Shown here in pieces: positions 1 through 7,929 of a stretch of 64,000 nucleotides of DNA (position 1 is the first letter of the stretch; the number at the start of each line of letters is the position of its first letter). The notes under the pieces were generated by a model that had not been told where the DNA came from, did no database searches, and was given only the letters and a program-made list of their open reading frames with translations. This stretch comes from Chryseobacterium sp. (GTDB lineage: Bacteria > Bacteroidota > Bacteroidia > Flavobacteriales > Weeksellaceae), in assembly GCA_003248755.1 (NCBI GenBank), contig QFQW01000006.1, positions 1 to 64,000 of the forward strand, in the 5' to 3' direction. Both the position numbers and the translations under genes were made by a program.

Positions 1-1360
1 TTGCTGTTACAGTGTCCAGCCAGTTTTTGTAAACCAAAGTTCCGTCCGGATTGAACTGTTTCCACATCAAACCTTGTGTAAATCCTGAAATGTATAATGG
101 AACGGCATAGAAAATAATCCCGAAAGTTCCTAACCAGAAATGCCAGTTAGCTAATTTTACAGACCAAAGTTTGGTTCTCCACAAAATCGGAACTAAATAA
201 TAGATAACACCAAAGGCCATAAATCCGTTCCATCCAAGTGCACCTAAGTGAACGTGACCAATTACCCAGTCAGTAAAGTGACCAACTTTGTTAACAGTTT
301 TAGTTGCCAAAAGCGGACCTTCGAAAGTTGCCATACCATAACAAGTTACAGCTACTACGAAGAATTTAAGAACCGGATTTTCTCTTACTTTATCCCAAGC
401 TCCTCTCAAGGTCAATAGACCGTTCAGCATACCACCCCAAGACGGTGCAATCAACATAATAGAGAAACCTGTCCCTACCGCCTGAGCCCAAGCTGGTAAC
501 GCAGTATATTGTAAGTGGTGAGGACCCGCCCAGATATAAACGAATATCAATGACCAGAAGTGGATGATGGACAATTTGTATGAGAAAACTGGTCTGTCAG
601 CAGCTTTTGGAACGAAGTAGTACATCATACCCAAAACCGGAGTTGTCAGGAAGAATGCAACTGCATTATGACCATACCACCATTGCACTAATGCATCTTT
701 AACACCTGCATAGGCTGAATATGACTTCCATCCTGTGAAAGATAATGGAACTTCTAAATTATTGAAGATGTGAAGCATTGCCACTGCAACCCAAGTTCCG
801 ATGTAGAACCAAATAGCCACATATAAATGCCTTACTCTTCTAACTGCAATTGTAGCAAAGATATTGAAACCAAATACCAGCCAAACCAAAGTAATCAGTA
901 TATCGATTGGCCACTCGTGTTCTGCGTATTCTTTTGAAGTATTAATACCCATAAAGAATGTAATTACCACAGAAACAAGCATTAGCTGCCAGCCCCAGAA
1001 GTGAATCCAAGATAATGTGTCACTCCACATTCTTGTTTTTAATAATCTTTGGATTGAGTAATAGAATCCGGAAAAGAAACTGTTACCAACAAATGCGAAA
1101 ATCACGGCACTTGTATGCAGCATTCTAATACGTCCGAATCCAAATGCACCTTGAGAATTGATTAAACCCTGCAATCCACCACTTCTAAGCGTGTTGATTG
1201 TTGTATCATCTGTTCCCAAGAAAAATTCAGGTAATTCAGGATAAAATAATAACAACGCGGCAGTAAGTCCCAATAAAAAACCTACCAATCCGAAAACAAC
1301 TGTCGCAATAAGAAAAGCGCGAACAATCCCGTTGTCATAACTAAACTTTTGTGTTTCCAT
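1..1360 (-). CDS. ccoN: cbb3-type cytochrome c oxidase subunit I (partial)
   Basis: Catalytic heme-copper subunit of the high-affinity terminal oxidase in the inner membrane; it reduces oxygen to water. Conceptual translation from the ATG at 1360 gives about 453 residues of a polytopic membrane protein. Conserved histidine-containing helices are visible (for example WWYGHNAVAFFLT and WAGPHHLQYTALP), as is IGHVHLGALGWNG near the end, which is typical of CcoN. The frame is open to the window edge, so the C-terminus is missing; in many flavobacteria it continues as a CcoN-CcoO fusion, which cannot be judged here. It lies 15 bases after ccoS and is probably co-transcribed with it. Confidence 0.95.
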   Translation of the reverse strand, partial: METQKFSYDNGIVRAFLIATVVFGLVGFLLGLTAALLLFYPELPEFFLGTDDTTINTLRSGGLQGLINSQGAFGFGRIRMLHTSAVIFAFVGNSFFSGFYYSIQRLLKTRMWSDTLSWIHFWGWQLMLVSVVITFFMGINTSKEYAEHEWPIDILITLVWLVFGFNIFATIAVRRVRHLYVAIWFYIGTWVAVAMLHIFNNLEVPLSFTGWKSYSAYAGVKDALVQWWYGHNAVAFFLTTPVLGMMYYFVPKAADRPVFSYKLSIIHFWSLIFVYIWAGPHHLQYTALPAWAQAVGTGFSIMLIAPSWGGMLNGLLTLRGAWDKVRENPVLKFFVVAVTCYGMATFEGPLLATKTVNKVGHFTDWVIGHVHLGALGWNGFMAFGVIYYLVPILWRTKLWSVKLANWHFWLGTFGIIFYAVPLYISGFTQGLMWKQFNPDGTLVYKNWLDTVTA

Positions 1361-1375
1361 ATCTACAAATAGCAA

Positions 1376-1561
1376 TTATTCATTTTCATTTTTAGGAGTT
1401 TTCGTCTCCTTGCCTGTCTTCACCTCGTCATCAAAAAGAATCCTGACCGCCGGCGATTCATCGTCTTCAAACTGCCCTTTTTTAGCTCCAATAATAAAAA
1501 TTATTAGAAAAATAACAGCTAAAGAAACGCTGCAGATAATCATCAAATAGAGAATCTCCAT
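1376..1561 (-). CDS. ccoS: cbb3 oxidase maturation protein CcoS
   Basis: Small single-span membrane protein (61 residues) needed to assemble the cbb3 oxidase, in known systems for cofactor insertion. The sequence has an N-terminal hydrophobic helix (residues about 3-24) followed by GAKKGQFEDDESPAVRILFDD, which matches the family pattern of a helix, then GQFDD and a short acidic tail. It sits directly upstream of ccoN and downstream of ccoI on the same strand, the usual neighbourhood. A Crp/Fnr-like palindrome lies 50 bases before its start. Confidence 0.92.
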   Translation of the reverse strand: MEILYLMIICSVSLAVIFLIIFIIGAKKGQFEDDESPAVRILFDDEVKTGKETKTPKNENE

Positions 1562-1569
1562 ACCAGCCG

Positions 1570-1600
1570 CAAATTTAAGATAAAACAGTTGTCAAATTTA
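1570..1600 (-). promoter_or_regulatory. Two Bacteroidota -7 elements before ccoS
   Basis: Read on the minus strand, TAAATTTG occurs twice (at 1593-1600 and 1570-1577), each a perfect match to TAnnTTTG. The upstream one gives a leader of roughly 25 bases; the downstream one would be nearly leaderless. Neither has a clear TTG element at ideal spacing, which would fit a promoter that depends on an activator. Which is used cannot be told from sequence. Confidence 0.45.
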
Positions 1601-1610
1601 GTGAAAAATA

Positions 1611-1624
1611 CTGACTTTGGTCAG
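1611..1624. promoter_or_regulatory. Crp/Fnr-type palindrome upstream of ccoS-ccoN
   Basis: CTGACTTTGGTCAG is a perfect inverted repeat with five-base arms and a four-base spacer, the geometry of Fnr-family sites. The same TGAC-N4-GTCA core occurs between ccoI and the Crp/Fnr gene at 4129-4140. Binding by that regulator is inferred. Confidence 0.55.
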
Positions 1625-1671
1625 AATGATAGAAATATGGATAATTTATAATCACTCTAAATAAACCTGCT

Positions 1672-4050
1672 TTAAATCTTTATTTTAAAATATTTAGAAC
1701 TTCTAAGCCAAGTCGAAAGGGTCGTGAACGTTACAACGGTTACAGAACTGAGAGGCATAAAAATCGCTGCGAAAAGTGGATGCATATGTCCGGAAACTGC
1801 AAAGCTGACTCCGATGACATTGTAACACAAACTGATTATAAATGTGAATTTTACAATCGTAATTGCGTCTTTTGAAAGTGCTAAAAATTTATCCAGTTCC
1901 GGAATTTTTTCACCATTCATAATCACGTCTGATGAAGGTGTAAAAGAGTTGCTGTCATCTGAAATTGCAATTCCGACATTACTCTGTTTCAAAGCTCCTG
2001 CGTCATTCAATCCGTCGCCAAGCATTGCCACTTTTTGTCCTTTGTCTTGTAATTCTTTTATGAAATCCAGTTTGTTTTCCGGATTTTGATTGAATTTCAT
2101 CTCAGAAACATTCGGAATGAGTTTTTCGAGAATTGGTTTTTCTGAAGGATTATCACCACTTAAAATATTGACAGCGTAGTTTTTTAAGTTTTTGAAAAGC
2201 TGGGAAAGGTTATTCCGATATTCATTTTTGAACGTAAACTTTCCAATGAAAGTCTCATCTTTCTTAATGTAAACTGCAGTTTCCAAATCCTGAGATTTCT
2301 CTCCAACAAAACCTGCAGAACCGATTTTATAATTAATTCCCCTAACTTTTGCCTGATAACCTTTTCCTGAGATTTCCTCAAAATCTTCCACTTCAAAATA
2401 ATCATCATTCACTTCGATAAAATTGTAAAGCGACTTGGAAAGCGGATGGTTTGAGTTTTTAAGTAAAGATTTAATATTTCTCAAATCAAAATCCTCAATC
2501 TCGTTTCCGATATAGTTTATATTCGATTTTTTACTTTCCGTAATAGTTCCGGTTTTATCGAAAACCAATGTGTCAACTTTAGCCAGTCTTTCTATCGTTA
2601 AAGTATCTTTTACGTAGAAATTATTACGGCCAAGAATTCTCATAATATGTCCGAAAGTAAAAGGCGCAGACAAAGCTAACGCACATGGACAAGCCACAAT
2701 CAGAATCGCAGAAACCACTTGAAACATCTTTTCCATATCGATTCTCGACCAATAAATTCCGGCAAACAATGTGATTCCTAAAATGATGAATGTGAAATAT
2801 TTACTGATTGTATTCGTCAAAGTATCAAGACCGGTGTCCATTTTCTTGAAAGCTTCCTTGTTCCAAAGCTGTGTCAGATAACTTTGGTCAACGCTTTTTA
2901 TTACTTCAAGTTCCAGAATCGAACCTGTCTGTTTTCCTCCGGCAAAGATTTTATCGCCAGGTTTTTTAGAAATATGAGCAGATTCACCTGTGATAAAACT
3001 ATTATCGATATTCCCTTCGCCTTTAATCAAAATCGAATCCACAGGAATGATTTCCTGATTTCTGACCATAATTCTGTCACCAACTGCCAAATCTGAAAGC
3101 AGAATATTCTCTTGTTTTCCGTCAAAATCAATTTTTGTCACTGCAATCGGATAAAAAGATTTGTAATCTCGGTCGTAAGAAAGCGTGTTGTAAGTTCTTT
3201 TCTGAAAGGTTTTTCCGAGCAACATAAAGAACAATAATCCGCAAAGCGTATCGAAATAACCTGGGCCATAATCGGTTACAACTTCATAGATACTTCTTCC
3301 ATAAAGCACGAATATTCCTAAAACAATCGGAACATCGATATTGATAATTTTATTTTTCAGACCATACCATGCAGATTTATAATAATCTGAAGCTGAATAA
3401 AATACAACTGCTGTTGCCAACAGAAATAAAATAATTCTGAATAGATGTTTATATGAATGAAACCAAACGTCATCGCCTGAAACATATTCCGGAAAGCTGA
3501 AAAACATTCCGTTTCCGAAAGCAAATCCTGCAATAGCCAATTTTATCAAAAGACCTTTGTCCAATTTGTCTTGCTTTTTCTCGGCAGTTTCAAGGTTGAT
3601 GATTGGCTTGTATCCAAGATTCGTTAAGAATTTTGCCAATTCACTTAGTTTCAATTCTTCTTCTTTGAAAGAAACCTGAAGCGTTTTTCTGGTAAAATTA
3701 ACCTGAGAATATTTGATTTTATTATTAATTGTATGAAGACTTTCTAATAACCAGATACAAGATGAACAATGGATTACGGGGATTTTGAAAGTCACGAGCG
3801 TCGTTCCGCCTTCGGAGAAATCTACAACTTTGGTGAAAATCTCAGGCGTGTCCAGATAATCGAATTGTGAATTATTCTCGTTGCTCGGTCTGATTCCGGA
3901 ACGTTGATTGATATTGTAAAAATTATCAAGGTTGTGAAAATTCAGAATTTCGTAAACGGATTGACAGCCGTTACAACAAAAGATTTTGTCGTCAAAAAGA
4001 AGGCGTTCTTTGTCGATTTTCTGACCGCAATGAAAGCATTGTTCTGCCAT
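1672..4050 (-). CDS. ccoI: Copper-translocating P1B-type ATPase (CcoI/FixI)
   Basis: Inner-membrane heavy-metal ATPase that supplies copper for cbb3 oxidase assembly. The 792-residue protein begins with a cysteine-rich metal-binding stretch (C5, C8, C25, C26, C29), then a heavy-metal-associated domain with CSSC at residues 95-98. It has several membrane helices, TGES in the actuator domain, the CPC transport motif in ACPCALAL, the phosphorylation motif DKTGT and GDGLND in the hinge. Position next to ccoS/ccoN and the N-terminal cysteine cluster favour CcoI over a CopA exporter. It is divergent from the Crp/Fnr gene with about 95 bases between them. Confidence 0.93.
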   Translation of the reverse strand: MAEQCFHCGQKIDKERLLFDDKIFCCNGCQSVYEILNFHNLDNFYNINQRSGIRPSNENNSQFDYLDTPEIFTKVVDFSEGGTTLVTFKIPVIHCSSCIWLLESLHTINNKIKYSQVNFTRKTLQVSFKEEELKLSELAKFLTNLGYKPIINLETAEKKQDKLDKGLLIKLAIAGFAFGNGMFFSFPEYVSGDDVWFHSYKHLFRIILFLLATAVVFYSASDYYKSAWYGLKNKIINIDVPIVLGIFVLYGRSIYEVVTDYGPGYFDTLCGLLFFMLLGKTFQKRTYNTLSYDRDYKSFYPIAVTKIDFDGKQENILLSDLAVGDRIMVRNQEIIPVDSILIKGEGNIDNSFITGESAHISKKPGDKIFAGGKQTGSILELEVIKSVDQSYLTQLWNKEAFKKMDTGLDTLTNTISKYFTFIILGITLFAGIYWSRIDMEKMFQVVSAILIVACPCALALSAPFTFGHIMRILGRNNFYVKDTLTIERLAKVDTLVFDKTGTITESKKSNINYIGNEIEDFDLRNIKSLLKNSNHPLSKSLYNFIEVNDDYFEVEDFEEISGKGYQAKVRGINYKIGSAGFVGEKSQDLETAVYIKKDETFIGKFTFKNEYRNNLSQLFKNLKNYAVNILSGDNPSEKPILEKLIPNVSEMKFNQNPENKLDFIKELQDKGQKVAMLGDGLNDAGALKQSNVGIAISDDSNSFTPSSDVIMNGEKIPELDKFLALSKDAITIVKFTFIISLCYNVIGVSFAVSGHMHPLFAAIFMPLSSVTVVTFTTLSTWLRSSKYFKIKI

Positions 4051-4076
4051 TAAAAAGTTCTCAGATATTTGGATTG

Positions 4077-4084
4077 CAAAATTA
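4077..4084 (-). promoter_or_regulatory. Candidate -7 element of ccoI
   Basis: The minus strand reads TAATTTTG, a perfect TAnnTTTG, 27 bases before the ccoI start. No TTG lies at suitable spacing. The palindrome at 4129-4140 is centred about 62 bases upstream of the predicted start site, a position typical of class I activation by Crp-family proteins. Confidence 0.45.
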
Positions 4085-4095
4085 CGTCAAAAATC

Positions 4096-4127
4096 TTGGT
4101 ATGTAGTGTTAAAAAGTCTTATTTTTG
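4096..4127 (+). promoter_or_regulatory. Promoter of the Crp/Fnr regulator gene
   Basis: TTG at 4096-4098 and TATTTTTG at 4120-4127, separated by 21 bases, match the Bacteroidota consensus. The predicted start site falls within or next to the palindrome at 4129-4140, which suggests autorepression. Confidence 0.6.
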
Positions 4128-4128
4128 C

Positions 4129-4140
4129 TGACAAATGTCA
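4129..4140. promoter_or_regulatory. Crp/Fnr-type palindrome between ccoI and its divergent regulator
   Basis: TGACAAATGTCA is a perfect inverted repeat with a four-base spacer, sharing the TGAC-N4-GTCA core with the site at 1611-1624. It lies just before the regulator's start codon and overlaps its predicted transcription start, while being far upstream for ccoI. Confidence 0.55.
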
Positions 4141-4145
4141 TAGGT

Positions 4146-4859
4146 ATGTCTCTTGAACAACAATTGGTTATAGAAGAAAATTTCTCAAAAGCATTTAATC
4201 AGGAATCTTTACGTCAAAGTTTGAATCCGGAAGATTTTGAAATCTACAGTAATGCACTCAAAGTTCTGGAATTCTCAAAAGGTGATGTCGTTTTCGACGA
4301 TGGCGAATCGCCCAAAGGTGTTTATTTTATCGAAAAAGGAACGGCCAAATTATCAAAATCAGGTGTTTACGGTAAAGACCAGATTCTTAGATTTTGCAAA
4401 GAGAATGACCTAATAGGCTATCGTTCATTACTTTGCGGTGAGAATTTCCAGGCAAAAGCGGAAGCTATGACGCCAATGAAAGTTCAGTTTTTACCTTCTG
4501 ATGTTTTCTTAAAGTTATTGGAAGTTGACCCAAAATTATCTTACGCAATGCTTCAAAAAATTGCTTATGAATTGGGTGAATCTGCAAATACAGTAACTTT
4601 CCTTGCTCAAAAAACAGTGAGAGAAAGATTGGCTGAAATCCTAATTCTATTGGAACAAAAATTGGGAACTGACCCTGAAGGTTTCATCAAAATTTCTTTG
4701 ACAAGAGAAGAAATTGCCAACCTGATTGGAACTGCAACAGAAAGCGCAATCCGATTAATCTCCGAATTCAAACAAGATGATTTGATTTCTGTAGAAGGTA
4801 GAAATATCAAAATCCTTAACAGAGAAAAATTAATCAAGCTTGGTCACGTGGTGATATAA
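4146..4859 (+). CDS. Crp/Fnr family transcriptional regulator
   Basis: Cytoplasmic DNA-binding regulator of 237 residues. The N-terminal half is a cyclic-nucleotide-binding-like beta roll (GDVVFDDGESPKGVYFIEKG), followed by a dimer helix and a C-terminal winged helix whose recognition part reads EEIANLIGTATESAIRLISEF, with the E-x-x-x-R pattern of Fnr proteins. Only two cysteines are present (RFC and LLC), neither in an N-terminal cluster, so an Fnr-type iron-sulfur sensor is unlikely. I chose the ATG at 4146; an upstream in-frame TTG at 4125 lies inside the promoter. Divergence from ccoI and the paired palindromes suggest it controls the cbb3 genes. Confidence 0.9.
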   Translation: MSLEQQLVIEENFSKAFNQESLRQSLNPEDFEIYSNALKVLEFSKGDVVFDDGESPKGVYFIEKGTAKLSKSGVYGKDQILRFCKENDLIGYRSLLCGENFQAKAEAMTPMKVQFLPSDVFLKLLEVDPKLSYAMLQKIAYELGESANTVTFLAQKTVRERLAEILILLEQKLGTDPEGFIKISLTREEIANLIGTATESAIRLISEFKQDDLISVEGRNIKILNREKLIKLGHVVI

Positions 4860-4874
4860 ACGATAAAAGATAAG

Positions 4875-4908
4875 TGATGATTGATTCCAATCATCATTTT
4901 CATTTTTA
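4875..4908 (+). terminator. Rho-independent terminator after the Crp/Fnr gene
   Basis: TGATGATTG (4875-4883) pairs perfectly with CAATCATCA (4888-4896) over a four-base loop, followed by TTTTCATTTTT. Confidence 0.6.
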
Positions 4909-4945
4909 ATCATTTATCACGTATAAATTATCATTAATAATTCTT

Positions 4946-5761
4946 ATGTCTGTACATTCTGAAATTAAAAAAATCACAACTGAGACCTTACGAAAAATGA
5001 AATTCGATAAGGAAAAAATCACAATGCTGACGGCTTACGATTTTACAACTGCAAAAATGGTTGATGCCGGTGGTGTTGATTCAATTCTAATTGGAGATTC
5101 TGCAGCAAACGTAATGGCTGGTCACGAAACCACTTTGCCGATTACACTTGACCAAATGATCTATCATACACAATGCGTTGTTCGTGGTGTGGAAAGAGCT
5201 TTGGTTGTGGCTGATTTGCCATTCGGAACATATCAAAGTAATCCTGAAAAAGCTTTGGATTCTGCAGTAAGAATGATGAAAGAAGGTGGTGCACACGCCA
5301 TCAAAATCGAAGGTGGTAAAGAAATTGAAGAATCTATCAGAAAAATCGTGAATGCAGGAATTCCTGTTTGCGGACATCTGGGTTTGACGCCTCAAAGTAT
5401 CTATCAATTCGGGACTTATAAAGTAAGAGCAAAAGAAGATGCAGAAGCTGAAAAATTGATTGCTGATTGTAAATTGTTGGAAGAATTAGGATGTTTTGCG
5501 GTTGTTTTAGAAAAGATTCCTGCTGCATTGGCGAAAAAAGCTTCGGAAAGTATTTCTATTCCTACAATCGGGATTGGAGCCGGCCCGGATTGTGACGGAC
5601 AGGTTTTGGTTTATCACGATATGGTTGGGATGAATCAAGGTTTTTCTCCGAAATTCCTCAGAAGATATCTTGACCTTTATTCTGAAATTACCGGAGCAGT
5701 TTCTCAGTATGTGAAAGATGTGAAAAGTTCTGATTTCCCAAATGACAAGGAAAGTTATTAA
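4946..5761 (+). CDS. panB: 3-methyl-2-oxobutanoate hydroxymethyltransferase
   Basis: Cytoplasmic enzyme of pantothenate synthesis: it transfers a hydroxymethyl group from methylenetetrahydrofolate to 3-methyl-2-oxobutanoate to give ketopantoate. The 271-residue length is typical. Family motifs are clear: MLTAYDFTTAKMVDAGGVDSILIGDS near the N-terminus (metal-binding Asp), KIEGG, GHLGLTPQS and IPTIGIGAGPDCDGQVLV. No other pantothenate gene is adjacent, so it is probably transcribed alone, bounded by terminator-like hairpins on both sides. Confidence 0.97.
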   Translation: MSVHSEIKKITTETLRKMKFDKEKITMLTAYDFTTAKMVDAGGVDSILIGDSAANVMAGHETTLPITLDQMIYHTQCVVRGVERALVVADLPFGTYQSNPEKALDSAVRMMKEGGAHAIKIEGGKEIEESIRKIVNAGIPVCGHLGLTPQSIYQFGTYKVRAKEDAEAEKLIADCKLLEELGCFAVVLEKIPAALAKKASESISIPTIGIGAGPDCDGQVLVYHDMVGMNQGFSPKFLRRYLDLYSEITGAVSQYVKDVKSSDFPNDKESY

Positions 5762-5782
5762 AATTAATTCAAAATAAAATTT

Positions 5783-5842
5783 ACCCTTTCAGAAATCGTA
5801 GATTCGACGTATGTCAATTTTAATTCTGAAAGGGTTTAATTT
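5783..5842 (+). terminator. Long-loop hairpin after panB
   Basis: ACCCTTTCAGAA (5783-5794) and TTCTGAAAGGGT (5824-5835) form a perfect 12-base stem around a 29-base loop, followed by TTAATTTAAA. It fits a terminator, although the loop is long and the T tract broken. Confidence 0.5.
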
Positions 5843-5854
5843 AAAATATCGCCA

Positions 5855-6706
5855 ATGTTAAAGTTGCTTAAAGTTTCATTATTTCTATTCGGAATCTTGT
5901 TTCTTTTTTCCTGTACCTCACAGAAAATGAAATATGGAACTAAGACTGAATTTCACGACAAAGCGGATTCCTTACAATCATTAACCAGAATCAAATATAT
6001 CAAGAGTCTGGATTATTCTGATTTCAAAGCGGGGAAATTTGATAACGGAAAAGTAGCTGTGAATTATCGTTTTTTGAAACCAAAAACAGTTGAAGAGAAT
6101 AAAAAATATCCATTGGTTTTAGTTTTTCACGGTTCCGGTGCAGTTGGAACTAATAATACTTCACAAATGGGCGTTTTGTCTAAGATGTGGCTTCTTCCTG
6201 AAAACAGAGAGAATTATCCTGTTTATGTTTTAGCTCCGCAATTTCCCGTTCGTTCGTCCAATTATCATCTCGATGAAACCAGAAATGTCAAAGTTTCTGA
6301 ATCTAATGAACATTTAGATTTAGTTTTGAAGTCTATTGATTCTTTAATCACTAATGAAAATATTGACCGAGACAGAATCTACGTAATGGGATTCTCAATG
6401 GGAGGTGCAACAACTTCTAATGCAATTTCCAAAAGACCTGACTTATTTGCAGCTGCAATTAATGTTTCCGGAATTTCTCAATTTGATAAAATGAATGAAC
6501 TTCTCACAATGCCGATTTGGATTGTTCACGGAAGTTTAGATACGGATAATTTTCCTCAAAGTAATTTCAAGTTTTTTGATGAAATGAAATCCAAAGGCAA
6601 AGTTTTTCTCTGGGAGTATAAAGATAAGTATCACAATAATATCCTCTCAGCAGAACTCGTGGACGAAATTCCGAAATGGCTGTTGAAGCAGCATAAGGAA
6701 GTTTAA
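5855..6706 (+). CDS. Lipoprotein alpha/beta-hydrolase (esterase-like)
   Basis: Probable envelope-anchored esterase of 283 residues. The N-terminus is a lipoprotein signal with the lipobox LFSC, cysteine at about residue 20. The body is an alpha/beta hydrolase: VLVFHGSGAVG is the oxyanion-hole region, GFSMGG carries the nucleophilic serine, HGSLDTDN probably holds the acid and the histidine is in KDKYHNN. It resembles phospholipase/carboxylesterase and depolymerase-like proteins; the substrate is unknown. It stands alone between panB and a small unknown gene. Confidence 0.82.
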   Translation: MLKLLKVSLFLFGILFLFSCTSQKMKYGTKTEFHDKADSLQSLTRIKYIKSLDYSDFKAGKFDNGKVAVNYRFLKPKTVEENKKYPLVLVFHGSGAVGTNNTSQMGVLSKMWLLPENRENYPVYVLAPQFPVRSSNYHLDETRNVKVSESNEHLDLVLKSIDSLITNENIDRDRIYVMGFSMGGATTSNAISKRPDLFAAAINVSGISQFDKMNELLTMPIWIVHGSLDTDNFPQSNFKFFDEMKSKGKVFLWEYKDKYHNNILSAELVDEIPKWLLKQHKEV

Positions 6707-6749
6707 ATTTTTTTATTAATTTTAATAAAACATTTAAAAACACAAAAAG

Positions 6750-7178
6750 ATGGATTATCGTGCAGAATTACAAATTTTACTTGATGACGAGAATATGAAA
6801 TTCGAAACTTGGCTTTCTCGTTATCCAATCCAAGAATGTCCCAATTTGATTCTCGAATATAAAAAAGTTATGCAGAAATATGCCATTGAAATTGGAGATT
6901 TCAAAAGCTTAGAGGAGTTACAAGAATTAGATGAATTGGCAGATAAAATCGAAAATTTCACTATTGATACATATGCTGCGAAACAGGAAAAATTCAATGA
7001 AATAGAAGCTTTGAAAAGGAAAATAGAAGCCATGAAAGAATTGTTTTTAAAAAGTGATTCTAAAGAAATATCTCTTTCCGATGAAGTGCTGACTGACTTA
7101 CGAGAAATTGTGAAGTATTTAAAAAGCCATGGTTTATATGATGAAGAAATGTGGAAACCATTAAAACATCTGCTTTAA
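6750..7178 (+). CDS. Hypothetical protein, 142 residues
   Basis: I do not recognise a family. The protein is charged and mostly helical by eye, with a likely coiled coil around residues 60-100 (EELQELDELADKIENF onward) and no signal peptide or membrane segment, so it is presumably cytoplasmic. It follows the esterase by about 40 bases and precedes the pseudouridine synthase by 15 bases, so it may be co-transcribed with the latter. The clear start and codon use like its neighbours support a real gene. Confidence 0.7.
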   Translation: MDYRAELQILLDDENMKFETWLSRYPIQECPNLILEYKKVMQKYAIEIGDFKSLEELQELDELADKIENFTIDTYAAKQEKFNEIEALKRKIEAMKELFLKSDSKEISLSDEVLTDLREIVKYLKSHGLYDEEMWKPLKHLL

Positions 7179-7193
7179 TATTACTAATTAAAA

Positions 7194-7886
7194 ATGAAGC
7201 AAAGTTTTTCCGAATCCCAAATTGTTTACGAAGATAATCATATGCTTGTCATCAATAAGAAGGCCGGACAGCTTGTTCAGGGCGATAAAACGGGTGACCT
7301 GTCTCTGCTGGAACTAATTAAGGATTTCATCAAAAAAAGAGATAATAAACCAGGCAATGTTTTCCTCGGTTTGGTTCACAGAATCGATAGGCCAACTTCC
7401 GGATTGGTGATTTACGCCAAAACTTCTAAAGCGCTTTCCAGGTTAACTCAAATGGTAAAAAACCGTGAAATCAAAAAAACGTATTGGGCGATTGTCGGCA
7501 AAGAGATGATTCCAAATTCGCAGAGATTGATTCATTACCTCAAAAAGAATGAGAAAAATAATAAGGCAATTGTCTATCCCAAAGCAACTGAAGGTGCAAA
7601 AGAATCGATACTTACCTACAATTTAATCAAAACCTTAGACAATTATCTTCTATTGGAAGTCGATTTGGAAACAGGAAGACATCATCAGATTCGTGCTCAG
7701 CTTTCAAAAATTGGAATTCCAATCAAAGGTGATCTGAAATATGGTGCGCCACGTTCCAACTCCGATGGAGGAATTTCTCTTCACGCCAGGAAATTGGAAT
7801 TTGTACATCCGGTGACAAAAGAAAATGTTATTATAATCGCTCCTGTTCCGCAGAACGATGCAGTCTGGAAAGCTTGTGAAGAATAA
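7194..7886 (+). CDS. RluA-family RNA pseudouridine synthase
   Basis: Converts uridine to pseudouridine in RNA. The 230-residue protein is a bare catalytic domain: YEDNHMLVINKKAGQLVQ is motif I, GLVHRIDRPTSGLVIYAKT holds the catalytic aspartate (in HRID), and the C-terminal part has GRHHQIRAQLSKIGIPIKGD and LHARKLEF. There is no N-terminal S4 domain, so it is closer to the RluA/TruC-like short forms than to RluD; the RNA target cannot be assigned. It ends just before a bidirectional terminator. Confidence 0.93.
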   Translation: MKQSFSESQIVYEDNHMLVINKKAGQLVQGDKTGDLSLLELIKDFIKKRDNKPGNVFLGLVHRIDRPTSGLVIYAKTSKALSRLTQMVKNREIKKTYWAIVGKEMIPNSQRLIHYLKKNEKNNKAIVYPKATEGAKESILTYNLIKTLDNYLLLEVDLETGRHHQIRAQLSKIGIPIKGDLKYGAPRSNSDGGISLHARKLEFVHPVTKENVIIIAPVPQNDAVWKACEE

Positions 7887-7893
7887 ATTAATA

Positions 7894-7925
7894 AAAAAAC
7901 CGAAAGGAATCTTTCGGTTTTTTTA
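7894..7925. terminator. Bidirectional terminator
   Basis: AAACCGAAAG, loop GAAT, CTTTCGGTTT (7898-7921), with an A tract before and a T tract after. It lies between two convergent genes and can serve both. Confidence 0.88.
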
Positions 7926-7929
7926 GTTT

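Noticed and set aside
4146..4859. Oxygen-sensing Fnr with an iron-sulfur cluster
   Set aside because: Only two cysteines are present and none form the N-terminal cluster; only the Crp/Fnr fold is supported.
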